Below, one piece after another: positions 1-7,766 of a DNA stretch of 64,000 bases. Source of the DNA: JARRKU01 sp963675565 (lineage in GTDB: Bacteria; Desulfobacterota; Desulfobacteria; Desulfobacterales; Desulfosarcinaceae); assembly GCA_963675565.2 (NCBI GenBank), contig CAXXYD010000004.1, forward strand, positions 124,001-188,000. The letters are read 5' to 3'. The first letter of the stretch is position 1, and every line of letters begins with the position of its first letter. The notes beneath the pieces are model-generated. The model was not told the origin of the DNA, made no database searches, and was given only the letters and a program-made list of their open reading frames with translations. The translations under genes and the position numbers were made by a program.

Positions 1-924
1 GACCAGCGGGCGCCCGTTCGAATCACGGCAATCCCAGATATCCAGAGCCCGGTTGTCCCGTTTCCTGCGGGCCAGCGGCTCTACCCCGAATAGGCGCAAA
101 TATTCTTGTTCCTGAGCAATGGCGGTGACGGCAATAGCGGTTTGGGCGTCCCGGCCCATCTGCATGCTGACTTCCCCGGCAGCCACTTTTTGGCGGGCCT
201 CCACCCGGCCCAGAAATTCCCTGGCAGTGTAATTGTGGGGATCGAGTTGCAGGGCCCGGTCCAGATGGGCCCGGGTCTTTTCCATGGGGGCATGGGCATA
301 ATACCCGGCGATGCCATAGGCCGCCTGCCAGTCCGGATAATGGTCGCCGCCGAGGGCATGCGCCTTCTGGAGCCGGCCAATGGCCTGGTCCAACCGCCCT
401 TGACGGATCAGGGCGTCCGCCGCTCTGACAAGATCCTGAATTTGGCCCAGGTAGGGATCATCGACGCCGTATACACGCTTTGGGCTGCGCTCCCGGGCAT
501 TGACCAGGTAAACTTCCGCCCGGCGGTTGAGGACCTTCCCGTCGGCGTGCCGGTTGTCGGCCACCGGATTCTGCGCGCCTTTGCCGATGGCCGTGACGAT
601 GGCGGCATCCACCCCGAAAGCACCAACGATTTCCCGGCGAACAGCTTGCGCCCGTTGACGTGAAAGCACCAAATTATCCTTTTGGCCGCCACTGCTGTCG
701 GTGTAGCCCAGCACAAAAACCCTGGCCCGGGCATCCAGGCTATATTGGGAGAATACTTGGCTGATCTTGTTTTTCTCGTCGTTGGAGACAACGGCGTTCC
801 CTTTGCCGAAATGAACGACAACCGAAGGGCTTTCGGCGGCCTGGGCGACACCCAGAGCGAACAGCATCGCCGTGATCCAGAGCGCCGGGGTCAACCCGAA
901 AAGTTTTCCTGTTTTCAATTCCAT
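1..924 (-). CDS. OmpA-family outer-membrane protein with TPR-like C-terminal part (truncated by window edge)
   Basis: An open minus-strand frame of 308 codons runs off the left edge without a stop. The ATG at 924 is preceded by AGGGAG five bases upstream. The first about 30 residues form a signal peptide (basic MELKTGK start, hydrophobic core, cleavage after AQA). An OmpA/MotB peptidoglycan-binding domain follows directly, with the family signature GYTDSSGG then LSRQRAQAV at about residues 70-95. After about residue 150 the sequence becomes helical and TPR-like (RLDQAIGRLQKA, RALQLDPHNYTARE). The likely role is tethering the outer membrane or a periplasmic assembly to peptidoglycan. An OmpA domain placed before TPR repeats is less usual than the reverse. 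The C-terminus is not visible, so the full architecture is unknown. Confidence 0.85.
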   Translation of the reverse strand, partial: MELKTGKLFGLTPALWITAMLFALGVAQAAESPSVVVHFGKGNAVVSNDEKNKISQVFSQYSLDARARVFVLGYTDSSGGQKDNLVLSRQRAQAVRREIVGAFGVDAAIVTAIGKGAQNPVADNRHADGKVLNRRAEVYLVNARERSPKRVYGVDDPYLGQIQDLVRAADALIRQGRLDQAIGRLQKAHALGGDHYPDWQAAYGIAGYYAHAPMEKTRAHLDRALQLDPHNYTAREFLGRVEARQKVAAGEVSMQMGRDAQTAIAVTAIAQEQEYLRLFGVEPLARRKRDNRALDIWDCRDSNGRPLV

Positions 925-1073
925 GTCTCCCTGCAGATTTATACGCTGACCGATGAAAAGATATCGGCATCAAACGGTGACAACTTTAACTTGCGGCCCC
1001 CAACAATCGTCATCCGGCTCATGATGACAACCCGGTCCGGCGGCATTACCATTGAAAAATAGGGAGAGCGCTT

Positions 1074-2282
1074 ATGGCGACAAGCGAAGAACGAATCAAC
1101 GACCGCTGGACGATCCGATGGCTCGAGGCAATGGCCGATGTCGAACCGGCCCAGTGGGACCGTCTGGCAACCCCCCTGCAGACGCCCTTTCTGGAGTGGC
1201 GATGGCTCCACCAGTTGGAGGTGTCGGGAAGCATCAGCGCCGGAACGGGATGGCACCCGCACCACCTGACCCTGTGGCAGGGCGACACATTGGTTGCCGC
1301 GGCCCCCCTGTACATCAAAACCCACAGCGAAGGGGAATTCGTGTTCGATCACTGGTGGGCGCAGCTTGCCGAGGGCTACGGCATCACCTATTACCCCAAA
1401 CTGGTGGGCATGAGCCCCGCGACACCCGCGGTTGGGTATGCATTTCTCCTGGATGAGCGGCTGGAGCGCACCCCCGTTGTGCCCGCGATCTTTTCGGCCA
1501 TCGATCGTTTCTGCAAGGAAAACGGCATTGTCGGATGCCACTTCAATTTCGTGGCGCCGGAATGGGTCAATGTTTTCACAGACAGCGGATTTTCAGCCTG
1601 GCGCCACCAGAGCTACCTTTGGCACAACCCCGGCTTCCGTCACTTTGAAGACTACCTGAAGACCTTCAAATCTTCACAGCGCAGAAACATTCGCCGGGAA
1701 GTGCAGCGCATGGACAAGGCAGGAATCCGGATTCAGGCGTATCAGGGGAAAAACATTTCGCCGGAGCTGGCCCCGCTCATGTACCGTTACTACCTGAACA
1801 CCAACGCGCAGTTCGGCCCGTGGGCCGCCCGCTATCTCAATGCCGATTTTTTCGAGCGCATCTTCCGCCACTGCCGCAGCCGGCTGCTGATCATGGCCGC
1901 CCATGACCCGGACATGGGCCGGACACCCATAGCGCTGGCCATGCTCCTGGCCAAGGAAGGGCATCTCATCGGCCGCTACTGGGGCTGCACCCGGCCGGTC
2001 AAGGATCTGCACTTCAACCTGTGCTACTATGCCCCCATTCAATGGGCCATCGCCAATGGCATTCGAACCTTCGATCCCGGGGCCGGATCCCCCCATAAAA
2101 TTTACCGCGGCTTCAAAGCCGTGGCCAACACCAGCCTGCACCGCTTTTACGATCCGCGGATGGCTTTCCTGTTCCAGCGCCTCATCGATGATATCAACCA
2201 GATGGAGGATGAAAACATCCTGGCCCTGAACCGCAAGCTGCCGATGGTGCAGACAGCGGATCCGGTTTCTACAAGAAGTTGA
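1074..2282 (+). CDS. FemAB/GNAT-like acyltransferase of the COG3146 type
   Basis: This 402-residue soluble protein has no signal peptide. It resembles the COG3146 / peptidogalycan-biosynthesis family (GNAT-fold, FemAB-like): an N-terminal half with WRWLHQLE and a conserved GITYYPKLV segment near residue 105, and a C-terminal half with SSQRRNIRREVQR and a final FDPGAGSPHKIYRGF motif typical of the family. Members are predicted N-acyltransferases; the substrate is not established. The start ATG follows a GGGAG Shine-Dalgarno. It is divergent from the OmpA-like gene and convergent with clpS, so it is probably a single-gene unit. Family assignment is fairly secure; the biochemical role is open. 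Confidence 0.8.
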   Translation: MATSEERINDRWTIRWLEAMADVEPAQWDRLATPLQTPFLEWRWLHQLEVSGSISAGTGWHPHHLTLWQGDTLVAAAPLYIKTHSEGEFVFDHWWAQLAEGYGITYYPKLVGMSPATPAVGYAFLLDERLERTPVVPAIFSAIDRFCKENGIVGCHFNFVAPEWVNVFTDSGFSAWRHQSYLWHNPGFRHFEDYLKTFKSSQRRNIRREVQRMDKAGIRIQAYQGKNISPELAPLMYRYYLNTNAQFGPWAARYLNADFFERIFRHCRSRLLIMAAHDPDMGRTPIALAMLLAKEGHLIGRYWGCTRPVKDLHFNLCYYAPIQWAIANGIRTFDPGAGSPHKIYRGFKAVANTSLHRFYDPRMAFLFQRLIDDINQMEDENILALNRKLPMVQTADPVSTRS

Positions 2283-2337
2283 ACTTGCGCCGGAGGCAGC
2301 TTCCGAAAAAAGCCCGTCAGGTTCAGCCTGTCAGCCC

Positions 2338-2655
2338 TTATTTGTCGGGCTCCATGGCTGTCTTGAGCGGAAAACCGTTTTCCCTCGCAAGGACGGTGAC
2401 TGCCGAAACCTTCGACTCGGCGATTTCGCGCGGATAGACGCCGGCCACACCCCGCTTGCCGTGGTGAACCCGCCACATCAGTTCCGTGGCCTCGGCCGCA
2501 CCCTTGTGAAAGACCGTAACGAGAACTTCCACCACAAACGCCCGGGGCGTGAAGTCGTCGTTGTACAACACCACCCGATACATGGCGGGTTCATCGGTCC
2601 CCTGCTCGATCTTGTCCCGGGTTTCACCGATCACATTGTCCTGCAAGCGTGTCAT
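2338..2655 (-). CDS. clpS: ATP-dependent Clp protease adaptor ClpS
   Basis: ClpS binds the N-domain of ClpA and delivers N-degron substrates to ClpAP. The 105-residue protein shows the family core YRVVLYNDDFTP, then VTVFHKG and MWRVHHGKRGVAGVYPREIAE, which form the ClpA-contacting and N-end-residue pocket. I chose the ATG at 2655 because AAGGA lies eight bases upstream; an in-frame GTG at 2670 would add five residues (MKDSP) but overlaps that Shine-Dalgarno. clpA is usually adjacent but is not in this part of the window. The gene is convergent with the upstream acyltransferase. Confidence 0.93.
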   Translation of the reverse strand: MTRLQDNVIGETRDKIEQGTDEPAMYRVVLYNDDFTPRAFVVEVLVTVFHKGAAEATELMWRVHHGKRGVAGVYPREIAESKVSAVTVLARENGFPLKTAMEPDK

Positions 2656-2968
2656 TGGGCTATCCTTCACCTGTGGCTTTCTCCGATCAAGTTATGACCG
2701 ATCCCAAAGGAATCAAGCCTCAAGGCAATTCCCGCTATCGACCATTTTCCGTGCAGCCGCGCCGTACCGGCAGGTTTGGGCCGGCAATTCAGCGGTAAAG
2801 CTGAAACCCCTTATGCCATATCGAATCTCAAGATCCGGAACCCAATAGGGGCTGGGAGTCTGATCATTGATATGGATAGATCGCAGACCTCATCTGATAT
2901 CCGGGTTTTGGTATTTGGATTTGATGCGGGCCGGTGGCCGGGAACTACCGGCGGATTTGTCTCATCTA
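2656..2968. other. Intergenic stretch without recognised gene
   Basis: About 310 bases lie between the clpS start and the thiamine promoter. The short open frames here have no Shine-Dalgarno sites and no family resemblance. I see no RNA gene or repeat. The right end grades into the promoter of the thiamine operon. Confidence 0.5.
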
Positions 2969-2997
2969 TTGACAAACATGGTCCATTGGCCTAAAAC
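2969..2997 (+). promoter_or_regulatory. Sigma-70 type promoter of the thiamine operon
   Basis: A perfect TTGACA -35 box at 2969-2974 is followed after 17 bases by TAAAAC at 2992-2997 (four of six to TATAAT). A start a few bases downstream would place the riboswitch at the very 5' end of the transcript, as expected. Confidence 0.65.
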
Positions 2998-3003
2998 CGG
3001 ACC

Positions 3004-3088
3004 ATCGCTAGGGGTGCAGTGAACGCTGAGAGGATATCATCCAACCCTTAGAACCTGATCCGGACAATACCGGCGAAGGGAAGCGGCT
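3004..3088 (+). ncRNA. TPP riboswitch (THI element)
   Basis: The aptamer shows the classical conserved blocks in order: GGGGTGC, then CTGAGA, then ACCCTTAGAACCTGATC, then AATACCGGCGAAGGGAA. The closing P1 stem pairs CGCT at 3006-3009 with AGCG at 3082-3085. It senses thiamine pyrophosphate. It sits between a sigma-70 promoter and thiS, and a terminator hairpin follows 40 bases downstream, so control is probably by transcription termination when TPP is bound. Confidence 0.96.
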
Positions 3089-3129
3089 GTGCAACTCCAG
3101 AAATCGGTTTCTTTTTTATTCGTTTCGGC

Positions 3130-3163
3130 AGCCGCCCGCCTTCACTGGCAGGCGGCTTTTTTT
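3130..3163 (+). terminator. Riboswitch expression platform: intrinsic terminator
   Basis: An 11-base stem with one mismatch (AGCCGCCCGCC with GGCAGGCGGCT, loop TTCACT) is followed directly by seven T residues. It lies between the TPP aptamer and thiS, in the position of a riboswitch-controlled terminator. Confidence 0.85.
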
Positions 3164-3205
3164 ATGGGCGGCTCCGGATTCCACCCGGTCGGAAGGCAAG
3201 ACAAG

Positions 3206-3403
3206 ATGGAGATCACTATCAATGGCCAAACGGAAACCGTGGCGCCCTGCACGCTGTCCCAACTGGTCCGGCAAAAGGGTTTGGACCCGCATGGCCTGGT
3301 CATCGAACACAACCTGAAAATCATCCGACAGGCGCAGTGGGATACGCTGCAGTTGCGGGAAAACGACACGCTGGAACTGCTCAGCTTTGTCGGGGGAGGT
3401 TGA
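3206..3403 (+). CDS. thiS: Sulfur carrier protein ThiS
   Basis: ThiS carries sulfur as a C-terminal thiocarboxylate for thiazole formation by ThiG. The 65-residue beta-grasp protein begins MEITINGQ and ends in FVGGG, providing the Gly-Gly tail that ThiF adenylates. The open frame extends upstream through the terminator region, but the ATG at 3206 gives the correct family length and is preceded by a GGAAGG sequence. It is the first gene of the riboswitch-controlled thiSGHFE operon. Confidence 0.95.
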   Translation: MEITINGQTETVAPCTLSQLVRQKGLDPHGLVIEHNLKIIRQAQWDTLQLRENDTLELLSFVGGG

Positions 3404-3407
3404 CGGC

Positions 3408-4181
3408 ATGCAACAAGACGGACTGGACATCGGCGGCAGACGTTTCAGCAACCGGCTGTTTACCGGCACCGGTAAATTCGCATCCAAATCGTTGATCCCC
3501 AAAATGCTGGCGGCCAGCGGTTCACAGATGATTACCGTGGCCTTGAGACGTGTGGACACCGGGGCCTCCAAAGACAATATCCTGAACTATATTCCCCCGG
3601 AGGTGACCCTTCTGCCCAATACTTCCGGGGCCCGTACGGCCCAGGAGGCCGTTCGCGTTGCGCGAATCGCCAGGGAGGCCGGGTGCGGCCGCTTCATCAA
3701 AATCGAAGTGATCGCCGACATGAAGTATTTGATGCCGGACAATTCCGAAACCCTCAAGGCAACTGAAATCCTGGCCAAAGAGGATTTCGTGGTGCTGCCT
3801 TACATCCTTCCGGACCTGATTCTGGCCCGCCGGCTCGAATCGGCCGGGGCAGCCGCGGTCATGCCCCTGGGATCGCCCATTGGGTCCAACCGGGGCCTGA
3901 AAACCGCCGAACTCATCGCCCTGCTCATTGAAAACTGCACCGTACCGGTCATTGTGGACGCCGGCATCGGACGGCCCTCCCAAGCAGCCGCCGCCATGGA
4001 AATGGGTGCCGATGCCGTACTGGTCAACACGGCCATCGCCACAGCCAGGGACCCGGAAACCATGGGCAAAGCCTTCTCATTGGCCGTTCAGTCCGGCAGG
4101 ATGGCTTATCGTGCCCAACTGGCCCCGGAAAGACTTACGGCACAGGCATCGTCGCCGCTTACGGGTTTCCTGCAATCGTAA
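3408..4181 (+). CDS. thiG: Thiazole synthase ThiG
   Basis: ThiG condenses deoxyxylulose phosphate, dehydroglycine and the ThiS thiocarboxylate into thiazole phosphate. The 257-residue TIM-barrel protein shows LFTGTGKF, VALRR, the FIKIEVI strand with the Schiff-base lysine region, LPLGSPIGSN-like MPLGSPIGSNRG, and VDAGIGRPSQAAAAMEMGADAVLVNTA. I chose the ATG at 3408, nine bases after GGGGGAGG, rather than the in-frame TTG at 3387 that would overlap thiS. It lies four bases after thiS, so the two are probably translationally coupled. Confidence 0.96.
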   Translation: MQQDGLDIGGRRFSNRLFTGTGKFASKSLIPKMLAASGSQMITVALRRVDTGASKDNILNYIPPEVTLLPNTSGARTAQEAVRVARIAREAGCGRFIKIEVIADMKYLMPDNSETLKATEILAKEDFVVLPYILPDLILARRLESAGAAAVMPLGSPIGSNRGLKTAELIALLIENCTVPVIVDAGIGRPSQAAAAMEMGADAVLVNTAIATARDPETMGKAFSLAVQSGRMAYRAQLAPERLTAQASSPLTGFLQS

Positions 4182-4198
4182 AAAAGGATGCGCATCCC

Positions 4199-5308
4199 AT
4201 GACATTTTTCAGAACTGTCGAAGCATATGAGGACTTTGATTTCTCCCGCTTTTTCGAAGACACCGGACCACAGGATGTGGAGGCGGCCATCGGCAGGGAG
4301 AAGCTGTCGGCCCTTGATTTTCTGACCCTTTTGAGCCCCCGGGCCGCAGACTACCTCGAACCCATGGCGCAAAAGGCCCACCGGCTCACCGTTCAGTATT
4401 TCGGACGCACCATTCAGCTGTTCATTCCCCTGTATATCAGCAACCACTGCACCAACGAATGCCTGTACTGCGGATTCAATCGGCGCCACCGCATCAAGCG
4501 CCGCACGCTGACCCTGGAAGAAATCGAAGCCGAGGCCCGCGCCATAAGCGCCACCGGTATGCAACATCTGCTTCTGCTCACCGGAGAGGCGCGCCGGTTG
4601 ACCCCCATGGATTACCTTGAAAGCGCTGTCGAGCTGCTGAAGCAGTATTTTGCGTCGGTGTCCATTGAAATGTTCCCCATGGATGAAGGCGAATATGGCC
4701 GCCTCAAATCGGCCGGCGTGGACGCCCTGACCGTATTTCAGGAAGTCTACGACCGGCAGCGCTATCGCCTGCTGCATACGGCCGGCAGAAAAACCGATTA
4801 CAACTACCGGCTGGAGGCGCCCGAACGGGGCGCCCGTGCCGGTTTCAGAGGGGTCAATATCGGTGCCCTGCTGGGGCTGGGAGACATTCGCCAGGAGGCA
4901 TTTCTCTGCGGATTGCACGCCGACTACCTGGAAAACAAATTCCTCCAGACGGAAGTCAGCATATCCCTGCCCCGCCTGAATCCGGCGGAGGGCGGCTATA
5001 GCACAGACTATTGTGCCGACGACAAAACCTTTGTCCAGCTGTTGACCGCCCTGCGCTGTTTTCTGCCCCGAACCGGCATCACCGTATCCACCCGGGAAAG
5101 CGCCGCATTCCGGGACCATCTCATGCCGTTGGGGGTCACCCGCTATTCGGCCGGCTCCTGCACCGGGGTCGGCGGGTATGCCGCAACCGTACCGGGAACA
5201 ACGCCTCAATTCGAAATCACCGACCAGCGCAACGTCGCACAGGTGGTGCGGGCAATCGAAGACAGGGGCTATCAGCCGATATATAAAGACTGGGACCGGA
5301 TTCAATGA
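4199..5308 (+). CDS. thiH: 2-iminoacetate synthase ThiH
   Basis: This radical SAM enzyme cleaves tyrosine to dehydroglycine (2-iminoacetate) and p-cresol, the anaerobic source of the thiazole C-N unit. The 369-residue protein has the [4Fe-4S] motif CTNECLYC with cysteines at 84, 88 and 91, followed by the glycine-rich LLLTGEARR SAM-binding region and the family's C-terminal thiamin-synthesis-associated part ending YKDWDRIQ. Use of ThiH rather than the oxygen-dependent ThiO fits an anaerobe. The stop overlaps the start of thiF by four bases (ATGA), indicating coupled translation. Confidence 0.96.
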   Translation: MTFFRTVEAYEDFDFSRFFEDTGPQDVEAAIGREKLSALDFLTLLSPRAADYLEPMAQKAHRLTVQYFGRTIQLFIPLYISNHCTNECLYCGFNRRHRIKRRTLTLEEIEAEARAISATGMQHLLLLTGEARRLTPMDYLESAVELLKQYFASVSIEMFPMDEGEYGRLKSAGVDALTVFQEVYDRQRYRLLHTAGRKTDYNYRLEAPERGARAGFRGVNIGALLGLGDIRQEAFLCGLHADYLENKFLQTEVSISLPRLNPAEGGYSTDYCADDKTFVQLLTALRCFLPRTGITVSTRESAAFRDHLMPLGVTRYSAGSCTGVGGYAATVPGTTPQFEITDQRNVAQVVRAIEDRGYQPIYKDWDRIQ

Positions 5309-5841
5309 AAATCGGCATTGCCGGCGTCGGCGGCATCGGCTCCAATGTCGCCGTCTATATGGTCCGCAGCGGGATCGAGCAGCTCAAGCTCGTTGATTTT
5401 GACCGGGTGGAGCCGGGCAATCTCAATCGGCAATTTTACTTTCGGGACCAGGTTGGGTCGAACAAAGTAGATATGCTGGCCTGCAATTTAAGACGGATCA
5501 ATCCCTCAGTGAAAATCGATGCACTGATGCTCAAGCTGGACCGCACCAACATGGCGGCCTGTTTTGCGGATTGCGACACTGTGGTGGAAGGGCTCGATGG
5601 CCGCAGGGACAAAAAAAATCTTTTGGAGGCCCTGGCCGGATCAGGCAAACCGGTGATTTCAGCCTGCGGCATCGCCGGCTGCGGCACAGATGAAATCCAT
5701 TGCCGCCGGATGGGCAACGTCACCATCGTCGGCGATTTCAAAACCGATTGCCATGGACACCGGATCTTCGCTCACAAGGTTGCCGCCGTTGCCGCCATCA
5801 TGGCCGGCAAGGTAATGGAAATGGCGGCGCGCAATGGCTGA
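5305..5841 (+). CDS. thiF: Sulfur carrier protein ThiS adenylyltransferase ThiF (short form)
   Basis: ThiF activates the ThiS C-terminus by adenylation before sulfur transfer. The 178-residue protein starts with the nucleotide-binding GVGGIGSNVA loop and has DFDRVEPGNLNRQF and the VGSNKVDMLA segment, all hallmarks of the E1-like fold. It is shorter than E. coli ThiF and lacks the CxxC zinc pairs near the C-terminus, matching the compact 'family 2' ThiF seen in anaerobes. It overlaps thiH by four bases and thiE by eight, so the cluster is one tightly coupled operon. Confidence 0.92.
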   Translation: MKIGIAGVGGIGSNVAVYMVRSGIEQLKLVDFDRVEPGNLNRQFYFRDQVGSNKVDMLACNLRRINPSVKIDALMLKLDRTNMAACFADCDTVVEGLDGRRDKKNLLEALAGSGKPVISACGIAGCGTDEIHCRRMGNVTIVGDFKTDCHGHRIFAHKVAAVAAIMAGKVMEMAARNG

Positions 5842-6478
5842 ATCATTGCGGCCGTCGCTGCCCGCGGGGATCTACGGCATTACCGCGGAAAGATTCTCCG
5901 GGGGACGTTCCAATATCGAGGTGGTCCGCAAAATGATCGAGGGCGGCGTCACGACCATCCAGTATCGAGAAAAACGTCCCTTCAAAAGCCACCGCCAAAT
6001 GCTCGAAGAGTGCCTCCGGATCAGGGCTGTCACAAAAGATCATGGAGTGCTGTTCATCGTCAACGATCATGTGGACATTGCCCTGCTGGCAGAGGCCGAC
6101 GGCGTCCATGTCGGCCAGGACGATCTTCCCGTGGATGCGGTCAGACGGCTGGTGGGGCCGGAAAAGATCATCGGTCTTTCCACCCACACCCCGGATCAGG
6201 CCCGGACAGCCGAAGCCGCCGGAGCCGATTATATCGGCGTTGGTCCCATATTCCAAACCCATACCAAAGAAGATGTATGCGCCCCGGTCGGCCTGGACTA
6301 TCTCGACTTTGCCGTCGGGCATTTATCGATCCCCTTTGTGGCCATCGGCGGAATAAAGGCCCGCAACATCCACCAGATTGTCCGGCGGGGTGCGAAAACC
6401 ATCTGTCTGGTCACTGAAATTGTGGCTGCGGAGGACATCCCGGCAATGGTGCGCCAATTAAGCGCCGCACTGGAATGA
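5834..6478 (+). CDS. thiE: Thiamine-phosphate synthase ThiE
   Basis: ThiE joins thiazole phosphate with HMP pyrophosphate to make thiamine phosphate. The 214-residue TIM barrel shows TTIQYREK, a FIVNDHVDIA segment, ADGVHVGQDDLP, IGLSTHT and IGVGPIFQTHTKED followed by the C-terminal PFVAIGGIKARN phosphate loop. It is the last gene of the riboswitch operon. ThiC and ThiD, which make HMP-PP, are not in this window and must be elsewhere or the pyrimidine is salvaged. Confidence 0.96.
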   Translation: MAESLRPSLPAGIYGITAERFSGGRSNIEVVRKMIEGGVTTIQYREKRPFKSHRQMLEECLRIRAVTKDHGVLFIVNDHVDIALLAEADGVHVGQDDLPVDAVRRLVGPEKIIGLSTHTPDQARTAEAAGADYIGVGPIFQTHTKEDVCAPVGLDYLDFAVGHLSIPFVAIGGIKARNIHQIVRRGAKTICLVTEIVAAEDIPAMVRQLSAALE

Positions 6479-6485
6479 ATTCATA

Positions 6486-6509
6486 AGCGCTGAGTAATAT
6501 TCAGCGTTA
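6486..6509 (+). terminator. Possible weak terminator hairpin after thiE
   Basis: CGCTGA at 6488-6493 pairs with TCAGCG at 6501-6506 around the loop GTAATAT, just after the thiE stop. Only a short interrupted T-rich stretch follows, so this is a weak candidate for the end of the thi operon. Confidence 0.35.
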
Positions 6510-6518
6510 CTTTTAGGG

Positions 6519-6547
6519 TTGACTTTATACTCATATGAGCAAATAAT
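6519..6547 (+). promoter_or_regulatory. Promoter with palindromic operator for the XRE regulator
   Basis: TTGACT at 6519-6524 and AATAAT at 6542-6547 are 17 bases apart. A perfect 10-base palindrome, CTCATATGAG at 6530-6539, lies exactly in the spacer, where repressor binding would block RNA polymerase. Autoregulation by the downstream XRE protein is an inference. Confidence 0.55.
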
Positions 6548-6636
6548 AATGCCATTATTCCCTATTCGTCTCCCAGCCCGCATAAAGTCACATGTGGACC
6601 GGATTTTATCCACCTGATTGTAAAAAGGAGACAGCT

Positions 6637-7077
6637 ATGCGGTTGACCCAGGCAGAAGCCATTCAGGTACTGCGCCGCCGCGCCAATATGAACCAGGGAG
6701 ATTTTGGCGCCAAGGCATTCAATACCAGCTATGAGTCCGGTCGGACAAAAATCAAAAATCTTGAACTGGGCAAACAAAAACCAACCCGGGACGATTTGAC
6801 AAAAATGGCCCGGGTACTCGGTGTCAGTGAAGCCGATATATTCCCATCGGACAACGGCGGGTCCGCAACGGCGCCCGACACCATCGACGGTACCACGATC
6901 AGCTCACAAACCCTTGTTCTCTTTCCCGGGCTCGAAGCCTACCTTGACATGCTCGACAAAGCGGTGCGCATCGGCGATACCGAGTTGATTGCCTATATCG
7001 CCGAAAAAATGGCCGCTATTTTGAGCGGTTATTGCGTGGATACCACCAACGATTCGAAAGCCCGGGCGGAAGGATAA
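6637..7077 (+). CDS. XRE-family HTH transcriptional regulator
   Basis: This 146-residue protein has an N-terminal helix-turn-helix of the Cro/C1 type at about residues 5-65 (LTQAEAIQVLRRRANMNQGDFGAKAF, then a turn, then LELGKQKPTRDDLTKMARVLGV). The C-terminal half (about 80-140) is helical, without a recognised domain, and may serve for dimerisation. The ATG at 6637 has AAAGGAGA nine bases upstream; an upstream in-frame start at 6592 has none. A palindrome in its promoter suggests self-repression. The next gene, 31 bases downstream, is probably cotranscribed. The target genes are unknown. Confidence 0.8.
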   Translation: MRLTQAEAIQVLRRRANMNQGDFGAKAFNTSYESGRTKIKNLELGKQKPTRDDLTKMARVLGVSEADIFPSDNGGSATAPDTIDGTTISSQTLVLFPGLEAYLDMLDKAVRIGDTELIAYIAEKMAAILSGYCVDTTNDSKARAEG

Positions 7078-7108
7078 CGGCACGACTTTTGGTAAGGAGA
7101 AAACAATC

Positions 7109-7441
7109 ATGCCTACAGTAAATTATCCCTGCGATACGCATCGTGATCTTTACCTGGAGCTGTTAAAAAAGGCCGAAAAAGAGGCCGACAGGACGCTGGT
7201 CCAGATCATCTTAAAAAAGATACAGCTTGCGGCACCCCAGCCGGAAGTGACCCATGACGGATGCCGGATATTCCCCTTTCCCGCATCTCCGGTTGCCTCC
7301 GTTGGCCCGGATGCCGATGATCTTTTCTGGAAAAACGGCCAGTTCTGGCAAGACTTCCTGCAGTTTATGGCGTTTTTTTCCGTCGGCCTCGGCTGGTTCA
7401 TATTCAGCTGCAGCCTGATCTGCAATAAACTGGTCCATTGA
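7109..7441 (+). CDS. Small protein with a C-terminal membrane segment, unknown function
   Basis: I do not recognise this 110-residue protein. It has a charged helical N-terminus (LYLELLKKAEKEADRTL, residues about 14-31), a linker, and one hydrophobic segment near the C-terminus (FMAFFSVGLGWFIFSCSLIC, residues about 87-106). It therefore looks like a tail-anchored or single-pass inner-membrane protein. An AAGGAGAAAAC Shine-Dalgarno precedes the ATG, and it follows the XRE gene by 31 bases, which suggests a regulator/small-membrane-protein pair. Confidence 0.65.
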   Translation: MPTVNYPCDTHRDLYLELLKKAEKEADRTLVQIILKKIQLAAPQPEVTHDGCRIFPFPASPVASVGPDADDLFWKNGQFWQDFLQFMAFFSVGLGWFIFSCSLICNKLVH

Positions 7442-7664
7442 TGCCGTTTTCCCTCTTGCACCAGATTAGCCGTCAAACCCGCCCGCACCTTTAAAAGGCA
7501 ATCCGGCAGGATCTGCCGCCTGCGCAGAACCTGGACAAGCCCTCCGGCCAATATCACCCCCGCTCACATCCAATGGAAGACTCGCCGGGATGCGGTGGGG
7601 CCCGCGCGCCGGGCATAACCAGGTCCCCTGAAACTCAAATGTATTTTGATCTACTCATTTTTAC
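7442..7664. other. Intergenic region, no gene seen
   Basis: This stretch between the small membrane protein and the peptide-transporter promoter carries no open frame with a ribosome-binding site. GC-rich inverted segments such as GGCAGGATCTGCC near 7503-7515 could end transcription of the upstream pair, but no T-run follows. Confidence 0.4.
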
Positions 7665-7693
7665 TTGACTTTTTGTCTATTTGTGGTTTTATT
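7665..7693 (+). promoter_or_regulatory. Candidate sigma-70 promoter of the peptide-type ABC transporter operon
   Basis: TTGACT at 7665-7670 is followed after 17 bases by TTTATT at 7688-7693, in an AT-rich segment upstream of the binding-protein gene. Nearby AT-rich repeats (ATATAATTAATATTGCAATATTAAT, in pieces, around 7720-7745) could be operator sequence. Confidence 0.4.
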
Positions 7694-7766
7694 GATGTCC
7701 AAGCCTTGGGGAAAAGACCTATATAATTAATATTGCAATATTAATAACCCACATAAGGAGCCGGCC

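Noticed and set aside
4106..5305. 399-codon minus-strand open frame opposite thiH
   Set aside because: The plus strand encodes a complete ThiH with all cluster cysteines. The antisense frame is a high-GC by-product.
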